DNA of 16,214 nt, from contig CATPCO010000117.1 in the NCBI GenBank assembly GCA_955652925.1, positions 1-16,214 of the forward strand. Direction: 5' to 3'. Numbering within the stretch: position 1 is the first letter of the stretch; each line of letters begins with the position of its first letter. This document shows positions 7,496 to 14,758 of the stretch, piece by piece. The translations under genes and the position numbers were made by a program. Source of the DNA: an uncultured Xanthobacteraceae bacterium (GTDB taxonomy: Bacteria > Pseudomonadota > Alphaproteobacteria > Rhizobiales > Xanthobacteraceae). Under the pieces are notes generated by a model, which worked only from the letters and a program-made list of their open reading frames with translations, did no database searches and had not been told where the DNA came from.

Positions 7496-8773
7496 TCAGT
7501 GCGCCACCGCGGCGGCTGCCGCCTCATCGATCAATCTGCCGCTCACGAAGCGCTGCAGAGAAAACGGCGCGGCCAAGGGATGCGGATCATCGCTTGCAAT
7601 GGTGGCGGCAAAGACATGGCCGGAGCCGGGCGTCGCCTTGAACCCGCCCGTTCCCCAGCCGCAATTGACATAAAGACCTGGCACCGGGGTCTTGCTGATG
7701 ATCGGCGATCGATCGGGCGTGACATCCACGATCCCGCCCCAGTTGCGCAACATACGCAACCGCCGGAATGCCGGAAACAGCTCGCAGATTGCTTCGAGCG
7801 TGTGCACAGGAATATGCAGTGCGCCGGTCTGCGAATACGACACGTATTGATCGGTCCCCGCTCCGATCACGAGCTCGCCTCGGTCGGATTGTGAGATATA
7901 GGCGTGGATCGTGTTTGACATCACGACGCACGGCAGCACCGGCTTGATTGGTTCCGACACCAAAGCCTGGAGCGGAAAGCTTTCGAGCGGCATGCGCAGC
8001 CCGGCCATCGCCATGATCACGGATGTGTGTCCCGCCGCGACGACGCCGATGCGCCTCGCCTCGATCACGCCGCGCGTCGTTTCGAGTGCCATGACCGCGC
8101 TGTTTGGCGCGCGACGGATCGCGCGAACCTCGCAATTCTCGATGATGTCGACACCCAGCGCGTCACTTGCCCGCGCATAGCCCCACGCAACGGCGTCATG
8201 CCGCGCCACCCCGCCCCTCCTCTGCAACGCAGCGCCAAGAACCGGATGGCGCATGTCGGCTGAAATATTGAGCGGCGGACAAAAGGCCTTGGCCTCTTCG
8301 GCCGTAAGCCATTCGTTGTCGATGCCCGCGAGCCGATTGGCATGGACGTGCCGCTTAAGCACGTGCACGTCATGGAGGTTGTGCGCCAGCATGAGCACAC
8401 CGCGCGGCGAATACATCACGTTGTAATTAAGCTCGTGCGACAACGCCTCCCACAATTTCAGCGCGTGTTCGTAAAGCGCCTCGCTTTCCTCCCACAAATA
8501 GTTCGACCGGATGATTGTGGTGTTGCGGCCGGTATTGCCGCCGCCGAGCCAGCCCTTTTCCAGGACCGCGACGTCGCGGATGGCGTGCTCCTTGGCAAGG
8601 TAGTAGGCGGTCGCGAGGCCGTGGCCGCCCGCGCCAATGATCACGACATTGTAGCCTCGTTTGGGCTCCGGCGAGCGCCACTGGCGCGACCAGCGCGCGT
8701 GACCCGACGCGGCGTTGCGCAACAGCGTCGCGAACGAGAACCTCGCAGCTGCTCCGGTAGTATTGACGCACAA
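7496..8773 (-). CDS. soxB: Sarcosine oxidase beta subunit (FAD/FMN flavoprotein)
   Basis: SoxB is the catalytic subunit. It oxidises the C-N bond of sarcosine using noncovalent FAD and passes electrons to covalently bound FMN, which reduces O2 to H2O2. A DAO-type Rossmann start is visible (NVVIIGAGGHGLATAYYLA, glycines at 47-52), followed by EKGWLGGGNTGRNTTI. RGGVARHDAVAWGYAR contains His192, which by family alignment is the covalent FMN attachment histidine. GGIVDVTPDRSPIIS and GTGGFKATPGSG mark the C-terminal FAD-binding end. Homology starts near RFSFATLLRNA (residue 11). The nearest in-frame start is a TTG at 8773 with only a weak GGCGGGG upstream, giving 425 residues. The frame stays open to a TTG at 8836, directly abutting the livF stop, but that extension is Pro-rich repeat-derived sequence. 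The exact start is uncertain; the identity is not. Confidence 0.95.
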   Translation of the reverse strand: MCVNTTGAAARFSFATLLRNAASGHARWSRQWRSPEPKRGYNVVIIGAGGHGLATAYYLAKEHAIRDVAVLEKGWLGGGNTGRNTTIIRSNYLWEESEALYEHALKLWEALSHELNYNVMYSPRGVLMLAHNLHDVHVLKRHVHANRLAGIDNEWLTAEEAKAFCPPLNISADMRHPVLGAALQRRGGVARHDAVAWGYARASDALGVDIIENCEVRAIRRAPNSAVMALETTRGVIEARRIGVVAAGHTSVIMAMAGLRMPLESFPLQALVSEPIKPVLPCVVMSNTIHAYISQSDRGELVIGAGTDQYVSYSQTGALHIPVHTLEAICELFPAFRRLRMLRNWGGIVDVTPDRSPIISKTPVPGLYVNCGWGTGGFKATPGSGHVFAATIASDDPHPLAAPFSLQRFVSGRLIDEAAAAAVAH

Positions 8774-8795
8774 CGCTCGCGTATACCCCGCCGGA

Positions 8796-8878
8796 GTTGG
8801 GGGTGGGGGTCCCTGCGGGTGAGCTCGTGTCGACAACTACGACCCCCGTCCCCACCCCTCCCCCACAAGGGTGGAGGG
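8796..8878. repeat. GC-rich imperfect palindrome at the livF/soxB junction
   Basis: This stretch has asymmetric runs: G-rich on the + strand at 8799-8809 and C-rich at 8843-8864, then GGGTGGAGGG at 8870-8878. GGGGGTC (8805-8811) is perfectly complementary to GACCCCC (8841-8847), and the pairing continues imperfectly outward. CCCACCCCTCCC and GGGTGGAGGG can form a second, smaller stem. It resembles short dispersed palindromes that encode PSPLPHKGGG-like peptides in many alphaproteobacterial genomes (recalled, not searched). It contributes the last codons of livF (STLVGEGWGRGS) and the Pro-rich extension open upstream of soxB. Its position, the only sizeable gap between the transporter and sox blocks, would allow it to attenuate transcription or translation. 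Confidence 0.6.
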
Positions 8879-9628
8879 AGCAGGCCCGTCGTGCTGCACG
8901 GCCGTGCCTTTCTCGGCAGCCTTGCCGAGGTAGGCGCGCTGCACTTCGGGATCTTTCGACAGCCTTGCGGTCGGGCCGTGCGCGACGATGCGGCCTTGCG
9001 CGAGCACATAGCCGTGATGCGCGATCGCAAGGGTCTGATTGACGTTCTGCTCGACAAGAAGCACGGTAATGCCGCGCGCGTTGATGCGGCTGATCACGCT
9101 GAAATTCTGCTCGACATAGAGCGGCGAAAGCCCAAGTGACGGCTCGTCCAAAATCAGGAGCTTGGGCTCCATCATCAATCCGCGTCCGATCGAGATCATG
9201 GCCTGCTCGCCGCCCGACATGGTTCCTGCCAGCTGGCGTGCCCGTTCCCGCAACGGAGGGAAAATTTCGTAGATGTCGCTCAACCGTTCGCGGATAGCGC
9301 GCTCCGAAGAAACAAGATAGGCGCCGGCGCGCAGGTTCTCCTCGACCGTCATGCGCGCGAACACGCGTCGTCCCTCGGGCACGCAACCAATGCCGCGTGC
9401 AATGATCTCATGGGTCGAAAGGCGTTCCAAGGGCTGGGCGCCGAACCGGATCGATCCGCGCCGCGGGCGTGTCAGGCCGATGATGGAACGGATCAAGGTG
9501 GTCTTGCCGGCGCCATTTGCGCCAAGGATGCACGTGATGCTGCCGCCGCCGACGGTGAGGCTGATGTCGCACAGCACGTCAGCCTGATCGTAGGCCGTGA
9601 AAACGTGCTCAATGACGAGATCGCTCAT
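8837..9628 (-). CDS. livF: Branched-chain-type ABC transporter ATPase LivF
   Basis: This is one of two ATPases of a HAAT-family (Liv-type) amino-acid importer, acting at the cytoplasmic face with LivG. The 263-residue protein has Walker A GANGAGKTT (36-44), VPEGRRVF in the Q-loop region (83-90), signature MSGGEQ (137-142, close to LSGGEQ), Walker B LLILDEP (157-163) and LVEQN at the switch position, where LivF proteins usually carry Gln instead of His. The ATG overlaps the livG stop by four bases (ATGA). Homology ends near EVQRAYLG (about 235). The remaining residues, especially STLVGEGWGRGS, come from the GC-rich repeat and probably represent an accidental tail. Confidence 0.95.
   Translation of the reverse strand: MSDLVIEHVFTAYDQADVLCDISLTVGGGSITCILGANGAGKTTLIRSIIGLTRPRRGSIRFGAQPLERLSTHEIIARGIGCVPEGRRVFARMTVEENLRAGAYLVSSERAIRERLSDIYEIFPPLRERARQLAGTMSGGEQAMISIGRGLMMEPKLLILDEPSLGLSPLYVEQNFSVISRINARGITVLLVEQNVNQTLAIAHHGYVLAQGRIVAHGPTARLSKDPEVQRAYLGKAAEKGTAVQHDGPAPSTLVGEGWGRGS
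8843..8864 (-). promoter_or_regulatory. Potential G-quadruplex in the livF-soxB transcript
   Basis: On the minus (coding) strand this reads as four G runs of 5, 4, 4 and 5 guanines, separated by loops of 1, 1 and 2 bases. It fits the G3+N1-7 consensus with very short loops, which favours stable parallel quadruplexes. It lies in the last codons of livF, 70-90 bases upstream of the likely soxB start, so in mRNA it could slow ribosomes or affect soxB translation. Function is inferred from sequence only. Confidence 0.5.
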
Positions 9629-10428
9629 GCTGGACCAACCGGAGATTTCGTGTACGCGCGCCCCAGATACGCTTCGCGCACCACCGGATCGGTGGCCACT
9701 TCGGCAAACCGGCCCTCACAGATCTTGCGCCCGTAATTGAGCACGACACAGCGGTCGGTCACCTGCTCGATGACGCCCATCTCGTGCTCAATGATTACGA
9801 TGGTCAGGCTGCCGAACTGCCGGCGCACTGCAATGAGCTCGCGCATGAGCTGACTGGTTTCATCCTGGGTCATCCCCGCCGAGGGCTCGTCCAGCAGCAA
9901 TAGTTTCGGCTGCCCGATCAGTGCACGGCAAATTTCCACCCGGCGGCGGTCGATCATGCCGAGCGAAATCGCAGGATCGAAAAGCCTCGTCGTGAGCTGG
10001 GGGTTGAAGATCGCAAGGAGCTCACCGCATTTCTCCACATAGAGCTTGAGCTCGTCGGCGAATGCACGGCGGCGAAACATGTTGTGGACGACCCCGCTGT
10101 TGATCCGCCGATAGGCACCGAGCACGACGTTGTCGAAAACGGAGAGGCTCAGGCACAAGCGGGAGCGCTGAAAGGTGCGCGCCAGGCCGCGACGGCACAG
10201 CGCTTGCGGGGAAAGCCGGGTGACTGCCTCGCCGTCGAATTGAATAGAGCCGCCGTCGCTGCGGTAGACACCGCTGACCACATTGAAGAAGGTCGTTTTG
10301 CCTGACCCGTTTGGACCGATCAAACCGAGGATCTCGCCGCGGCCAACCTCGAGATCGAGCGCATTGAGCGCCAGCACACCTCCGAAGCGGACGGTCAAAC
10401 CACGGCAATCGAGGACATTATTGTTCAA
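9625..10428 (-). CDS. livG: Branched-chain-type ABC transporter ATPase LivG, degenerate signature motif
   Basis: This is the second ATPase of the Liv-type importer, 267 residues. Walker A is GPNGSGKTT (38-46), the Q-loop is in ARTFQ (83-87), Walker B is LLLLDEPSAG (176-185), and the switch His is His215 in IEHEM. The signature region is unusual: where LivG proteins typically have LPYGxQRRLEIARAL, this reads SLGMIDRRRVEICRAL (155-170), so the conserved glycine is replaced by isoleucine while the following RRxxEIxRAL helix is kept. The start is a TTG at 10428 within a TTGA overlap with the livM stop; no better start exists before the first beta strand. Because LivF has a normal signature, the heterodimer could have one weakened ATP site. 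Confidence 0.94.
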   Translation of the reverse strand: MNNNVLDCRGLTVRFGGVLALNALDLEVGRGEILGLIGPNGSGKTTFFNVVSGVYRSDGGSIQFDGEAVTRLSPQALCRRGLARTFQRSRLCLSLSVFDNVVLGAYRRINSGVVHNMFRRRAFADELKLYVEKCGELLAIFNPQLTTRLFDPAISLGMIDRRRVEICRALIGQPKLLLLDEPSAGMTQDETSQLMRELIAVRRQFGSLTIVIIEHEMGVIEQVTDRCVVLNYGRKICEGRFAEVATDPVVREAYLGRAYTKSPVGPA

Positions 10429-11579
10429 GCGACCACCCCTGGATCAAGGCGCCTGATGCGCCTTGGCACGAGCCCCGCCGGGCTCGCCATCAGAATGACG
10501 ACGACCACGATAGCGAATAGAAGCAGCCGGTATTCCTGGATGAATTGCAGTTTTTCCGGCAGCAAAACGAGGATCGCGGTCGCCGGCAGCGCGCCCCAGC
10601 GGTTGCCGATGCCGCCGAGAATGACAGCCGAGACGAGCATCAGGGAATCGGCAAGCGTGAAATTATTGGGCGCGATGAATCCCATCATCTTGGCATAGGT
10701 TGCGCCCGCGAGCCCGGCGAGGAAATTACCCGCGGTGAACGCCAGGATTTTCCACCAGCCGATATTCACCCCGAACACGGCGGACGCGATCTCATCTAAT
10801 CGCACGCTGTCGAGCCAGATACCGAGCCACGAGCGATCAAGCCGCGATGCGATGAAGATCGCGAGGGCGAAGATGGCGAGCGCCAGCAGAACATAATTGG
10901 CATAAAATGAAATGACGAAATTTGCGACCCGGATATCGTTGCTGAAATCCCAGCCCAGCAATGTGATGCCTGCAAGCTTCAACCCTTGTGGCCCGCCGAG
11001 CACGGGCGTGGCATCGACGAAGACGCCAAACATGATGCCAAATGCGAGTGTCGTGAGCGCGGCATAATGACCGCGGGTGCGGAGCACCGGCAGGAGCAAC
11101 AGTGATCCGACAATCACAGTGATCAGGCCCGCGCCGACGAGGACAAGCGGGTCAGGCAGCCACGGCAGCCAATTGAAGACCGCGGCGGCGTAAGCCCCGG
11201 TCCCGACGAAACCGGCTGCGCCGAAATTGGAAAGACCGGCATAGCCCAGTTGAATGGTCAGGCCGATACAGCAGGTCGCATAGAGGAGCACGGTCGCGAT
11301 CATCAAGAGGCCGAAATTATCCTCATGCAGGAGCGCGACTGCGGCGAGCGCTGCGAGCAGGATGGCGCCCCGCAGCGCATGCGGGTGCTGCCCGGCCGAG
11401 CGTTCCACACGCGCGAGCACGCCCAGGCGCATCGCAGCCATCCAGACCACGGCGAATGCACAAAGCAGGGCAATCACCAGACGCTGGTTATCGATCGCCG
11501 CGACTGCGGCCAGCATGCCGGCGAATACGAACGCAGCAATGATCGCCGGCCACGGTGCCGCTCGTTGCGCGCTCGTCAC
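10425..11579 (-). CDS. livM: Branched-chain-type ABC transporter permease LivM
   Basis: This is the inner-membrane permease subunit pairing with LivH; 384 residues from the GTG at 11579. It has many hydrophobic helices. The family landmark GLTIQLGYAGLSNFGAAGF corresponds to the usual QxGLxSLGHAAF segment, GHYAALTTLAFGIMF follows, and the ATPase-contacting loop SWLGIWLDSVRLDEIASAVF precedes AGLAGATYAKMMGFI. The extra N-terminal hydrophobic stretch (about 10-90) before the core is common in LivM. The start was placed at the GTG forming a four-base overlap (GTGA) with the livH stop, with AGGAG about ten bases upstream. A longer frame to 11747 runs antisense-like through livH and lacks membrane character, so it is rejected. 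Confidence 0.94.
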   Translation of the reverse strand: MTSAQRAAPWPAIIAAFVFAGMLAAVAAIDNQRLVIALLCAFAVVWMAAMRLGVLARVERSAGQHPHALRGAILLAALAAVALLHEDNFGLLMIATVLLYATCCIGLTIQLGYAGLSNFGAAGFVGTGAYAAAVFNWLPWLPDPLVLVGAGLITVIVGSLLLLPVLRTRGHYAALTTLAFGIMFGVFVDATPVLGGPQGLKLAGITLLGWDFSNDIRVANFVISFYANYVLLALAIFALAIFIASRLDRSWLGIWLDSVRLDEIASAVFGVNIGWWKILAFTAGNFLAGLAGATYAKMMGFIAPNNFTLADSLMLVSAVILGGIGNRWGALPATAILVLLPEKLQFIQEYRLLLFAIVVVVILMASPAGLVPRRIRRLDPGVVA

Positions 11580-12487
11580 ACGCGCTCGCTCCTGCGCTCC
11601 GCGAGCAGGCCTGTCGGCCGCCAAGTGATCACCATGATCACCACCAGGAACGCGAAGAAGGTCTTGTACTCGCTCGCCGCCGGCGCAATCGCGACGGCAA
11701 TGGTTTGCAGCCCTGCAAACAAATAGCCGCCGATGATCGCGCCCCACATGTTGCCCAGGCCACCGACGATCGCTGCGCTGAATCCGATCACGGCGAGCAG
11801 CACCCCCATCGCGTAATTGATTTCGCTGTAATAAAGGCCATACATCACGCCCGCCACTCCGGCCGTGCCGGAGCCAAGCGCGAAGGTGAGGCGCACCACG
11901 CGGGTGAAATTCATCCCCATGGTGCGCGCCGTCTCCTCGTCCTCAGCGACCGCGCGGACCGCGAGCCCAAACCGGGTGCGGGTGATTACCCACTGCACAA
12001 AGGCAATGAGCGCAATGCCAACGGCAAGCAGAATGATCCCGTCGTAGCGTACGAACACGCGGCCAAAACTTATTCCGCCGGGCGGCAAAAGCGCGGGGAA
12101 GCGCTGCGGGTTTCCCCCGTTGGGGAAGAACAGCCGCAGGCACTCGCGGATGATCGTGCCCAGCATCATGGTGAGCAGGAGGATGTTGAGGGTAGGCGAG
12201 TGCCGCAGCGGCAACACGAAAAATCGCGCGATCTCGGTGCCCGAGATCGCGGTCACAGCAACGGCGGCGGCGAACATGGCAAGAATCTGCGGCCACGCGC
12301 CCAGCCACGCGCTTTCGAGGAGACCGGCTGCGACCAGCGCCCCGAAGGCTCCCAAAGTCAGAACATCACCGTGGGAGAATTTGATGATGTTCATCACGCC
12401 GAAAAACAGCGTGAACCCCATGGCGACCAGCCCGTACACCGTGCCCTGCATCAGCCCGTTGAGCAGATGTTGGGCAATAATATCCAT
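11576..12487 (-). CDS. livH: Branched-chain-type ABC transporter permease LivH
   Basis: This 303-residue inner-membrane permease has about eight hydrophobic segments. It begins MDIIAQHLLNGLMQGTVYGL, followed by FGVMNIIKFSHGDVLTLGAF (30-48), the hallmark LivH motif (N-x-x-H-G-x-x-x-x-x-G-A). The cytoplasmic coupling loop lies in AVRAVAEDEETARTMGMN, followed by FALGSGTAGVAGVMYGLYYS and the late motif VGGLGNMWGAIIGGYLFAGL. Length and motif order are normal. The ATG lies 23 bases after the binding-protein stop with no convincing ribosome binding site; the stop overlaps livM by four bases. Confidence 0.95.
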   Translation of the reverse strand: MDIIAQHLLNGLMQGTVYGLVAMGFTLFFGVMNIIKFSHGDVLTLGAFGALVAAGLLESAWLGAWPQILAMFAAAVAVTAISGTEIARFFVLPLRHSPTLNILLLTMMLGTIIRECLRLFFPNGGNPQRFPALLPPGGISFGRVFVRYDGIILLAVGIALIAFVQWVITRTRFGLAVRAVAEDEETARTMGMNFTRVVRLTFALGSGTAGVAGVMYGLYYSEINYAMGVLLAVIGFSAAIVGGLGNMWGAIIGGYLFAGLQTIAVAIAPAASEYKTFFAFLVVIMVITWRPTGLLAERRSERV

Positions 12488-12510
12488 GCGGCGCGCGCTG
12501 ACCGCAGAGT

Positions 12511-13695
12511 TTATTTCTGCCGGTTGAGCTTGCGCTTGCCGGTCGCGTATTCACTGTCCTCCCACGGTACCCACTTGCCGTCCTGCACGACGAATTTGGT
12601 GGTGAGCGGTGTGATATTCTGCCCGTAATCATCGAAGGTGATCGGACCCACCGCGGACGGATAGTCTTTTACTTGGGCGAGCGCCTCCGTCACCTTGGCG
12701 CGGTCCGGCCCGGCCTGCTCGATCTTGTCCATGACGAGATCTGTGGCGGCGAATGAGAACGGTCCATACGCTTCATAGGGCTCTTTGTAGCCGGCATCGG
12801 CATATTTCTTGATGAAGTCCTTGCCGGCTTCTGATTTCTCCACCCGCGGGCTGTCAAAGAAGGAGAGGACACCTTCCGCAAGCTCACGGCCCACGGCATT
12901 GATAAAAGCGTCTCCGATGATACCGGACTGGCCCTCCATGAGCTGGTCCATGCCGAACTTCACCATCTGGGTGCGCAGCCGCGTGCCGAGCGGGGTGAGG
13001 CCGCCGAAGAAGATCGCCTCAGGATTGAGATCCTTGATCTGGGTGAGCTCGGCACTGAGATCCTGCTGGTCGGGCGGCACGCCGAACTTGCCGATCACCT
13101 CACCGCCGTTTTCGAGCGTGAACTGGGTGAAATATTTGTCCATCGACTTGCCGTAGTCGGTCGTATCGCAAAGCGACACGAAACGCTTGTAGCCCAGATC
13201 GGCCATGAACTTGGCACCGACCTTGTTCTGACCGATGAGTGTACCGCTGACGCGATGAATCTCAGGAAGCTTCTTGCCATACGTGATTTCGGGCAGCACG
13301 GCTGCCCACACGACCATGGGCAGCTTGAAGCGGTTGTAGACTTCAACGGTCGCGATCGCAGTCGCCGAGCAATAATGGGGGACGGCGGCAATGATGGAGC
13401 GATCGGAACCGGCGCGGGTGGCGACCTGCACGCCGACATTCGGCTTGCACTCGTCATCGAGCGCCACGAGCTCATAATTGTACCTGGCGGCGGGATCGGC
13501 GTTTTTCAGCTTCACCGCGAGCTCGGCCGAATTGCGGCCCCCGATGCCATGTGCGGAAAGCGCCCCGGTCAAAGGTCCGATCCAGGCGATCTTGACGGTG
13601 TCCTTGGCAAGCGAGCCCTGCGGCAGAACGGTCAGCGCAAGAATCGCCAAGGCTCCGCCGCTGAGTGCGGCCACACCCGGCCTGGTTCTCCACAT
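12511..13695 (-). CDS. Periplasmic substrate-binding protein, Liv/HAAT family
   Basis: This is the type I periplasmic binding protein (Peripla_BP_6) that delivers ligand to the LivHMGF importer. The 394-residue precursor has a Sec signal peptide (hydrophobic core GVAALSGGALAILALTVL, likely cleavage at SLA/K, residue 30) and the mature start DTVKIAWIGPLTGALSAHG typical of the family. The segment VPHYCSATAIATVEVY matches the region in LivJ-type proteins that grips the amino and carboxyl groups of amino acids, suggesting an amino-acid-like ligand. Given the soxBDAG genes downstream, sarcosine or an N-methylated precursor is a reasonable guess, not shown by the sequence. AAGGAG at 13703-13708 lies seven bases before the ATG and fixes the start. 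It is first in the leftward operon. Confidence 0.94.
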   Translation of the reverse strand: MWRTRPGVAALSGGALAILALTVLPQGSLAKDTVKIAWIGPLTGALSAHGIGGRNSAELAVKLKNADPAARYNYELVALDDECKPNVGVQVATRAGSDRSIIAAVPHYCSATAIATVEVYNRFKLPMVVWAAVLPEITYGKKLPEIHRVSGTLIGQNKVGAKFMADLGYKRFVSLCDTTDYGKSMDKYFTQFTLENGGEVIGKFGVPPDQQDLSAELTQIKDLNPEAIFFGGLTPLGTRLRTQMVKFGMDQLMEGQSGIIGDAFINAVGRELAEGVLSFFDSPRVEKSEAGKDFIKKYADAGYKEPYEAYGPFSFAATDLVMDKIEQAGPDRAKVTEALAQVKDYPSAVGPITFDDYGQNITPLTTKFVVQDGKWVPWEDSEYATGKRKLNRQK

Positions 13696-13775
13696 GGAGC
13701 GTCTCCTTCATTTTTCATGACTGAAAGACTATGGCAGCGTGTACCGTTTGCTGCAACATGCGCTAATCTGGCGCA
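13696..13775. promoter_or_regulatory. Divergent promoter region between the transport/sox operon and the dipeptidase-like gene
   Basis: These 80 bases must hold the promoters for both directions, since the flanking genes diverge. On the minus strand, TTGCAG (13751-13756) and CATAGT (13728-13733) are spaced by 17 bases and could be a weak sigma70-type promoter for the leftward operon, but each matches the consensus only partly. A perfect dyad TTTCA-TGAC-TGAAA lies at 13713-13726, between that -10 and the binding-protein ribosome site, and could be an operator. No clear rightward promoter or Shine-Dalgarno sequence is evident before 13776. No regulator gene is present in the window. Confidence 0.4.
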
Positions 13776-14747
13776 ATGACGCTCCATGCCGATAGCATCA
13801 TCATCGACGGCCTGATCATCTCGAACTTCGGCCGCGACGTGTTCGAGGACATGCGTCGCGGCGGCCTGACCGCCGCGAACTGCACCTGCTGCGTGTGGGA
13901 GAATTTCACCCAGACGATGCGCAATGTCATGCGCTGGAAGACCTGGTTCCGCGAGCATGGCGATCTCATCACGCAGGTCTACGGCACACAGGACATTCTG
14001 CGCGCCAAGGCGGAGCATAAGACTGGTATCATTCTCGGCTGGCAGAATCTTTCCGCGATCGAAGACCAGATCGGCTACCTTGAGCTCTTCAAGGAGCTCG
14101 GGGTTGGCATCATGCAGATCGCATACAACACAACGAATCTCGTGGGGACCGGCTGCTATGAATCGAATGATCCGGGACTATCGGACTTCGGCCGCGACGT
14201 GATCGCGGAGATGAACCGGCTTGGCATTCTTTGCGACCTCTCCCATGTCGGGCCGGAGACCAGCGAGGACGTGATCCTCGCTTCCAAACAGCCGGTTGCC
14301 TATTCGCACTGCCTGCCGGCGGGTTTGAAGGAGCATCCCCGCAACAAGAGCGACGAGCAACTGCGCTTCATTGCGCAGCACGACGGCTTCGTCGGCGTGA
14401 CCATGTTCCCGCCTTTCCTCAAGCGCGCAAACCAATCGAATATCGAGGATTACGTCGACGCGATCGAATACGTCATCAACCTGTGCGGCGAAGAAAGCGT
14501 GGGCATCGGGACCGATTTCACGCAGGGTTACGGACAGGAATTCTTCGACTGGATTACCCATGACAAGGGATATGGCCGCCGATTGACCCGCTTCGGTGAG
14601 GTCATTAACCCGCAAGGGCTGCGCACCATCGGCGAGTTGCCGAATCTCACCGCCGCCATGGAGCGCCGCGGCTGGTCGCAGACGCGCATCCGCAGAATCA
14701 TGGGCGAGAGCTGGATGTCGATGCTGCGCACGGTGTGGCGGCAGTGA
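13776..14747 (+). CDS. M19 (membrane dipeptidase) family protein with an altered metal site
   Basis: The 323-residue protein has the TIM-barrel fold of the M19/renal dipeptidase family and is likely cytoplasmic (no signal peptide). Retained ligands are His157 (CDLSHVG), His178 (PVAYSHCLP) and Asp247 (GIGTDFTQG). The usual DGHxD near the N-terminus reads DGLII (11-15), so His and Asp are Leu13 and Ile15. The bridging Glu of the GxEG motif aligns with Gln90 (GWQN). By recall, its closest relatives are the dipeptidase-like proteins next to dimethylglycine and betaine demethylation genes in Pseudomonas (PA5396 type), sharing GGLTAANCT, NLVGTGCYE and HDKGYGRRL. The true substrate is unknown; dipeptide hydrolysis is doubtful. 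It begins 80 bases from the divergent binding-protein gene and its stop overlaps a possible GTG of the next gene, suggesting one operon. Confidence 0.9.
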   Translation: MTLHADSIIIDGLIISNFGRDVFEDMRRGGLTAANCTCCVWENFTQTMRNVMRWKTWFREHGDLITQVYGTQDILRAKAEHKTGIILGWQNLSAIEDQIGYLELFKELGVGIMQIAYNTTNLVGTGCYESNDPGLSDFGRDVIAEMNRLGILCDLSHVGPETSEDVILASKQPVAYSHCLPAGLKEHPRNKSDEQLRFIAQHDGFVGVTMFPPFLKRANQSNIEDYVDAIEYVINLCGEESVGIGTDFTQGYGQEFFDWITHDKGYGRRLTRFGEVINPQGLRTIGELPNLTAAMERRGWSQTRIRRIMGESWMSMLRTVWRQ

Positions 14748-14758
14748 GGGCTGATCCC

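Noticed and set aside
8342..9139. 265-codon open frame on the + strand
   Set aside because: It crosses the livF/soxB junction on the opposite strand and includes the repeat; both sense genes have strong family motifs.
11580..11747. Upstream extension of livM by 56 codons
   Set aside because: It overlaps livH, lacks hydrophobic character, and the GTG at 11579 has a good ribosome site and a four-base overlap with the livH stop.
11555..12628. 357-codon open frame on the + strand
   Set aside because: Antisense to livH and to the end of the binding-protein gene; its His/Arg/Gln-rich translation is typical of a reverse-strand shadow of a membrane protein.
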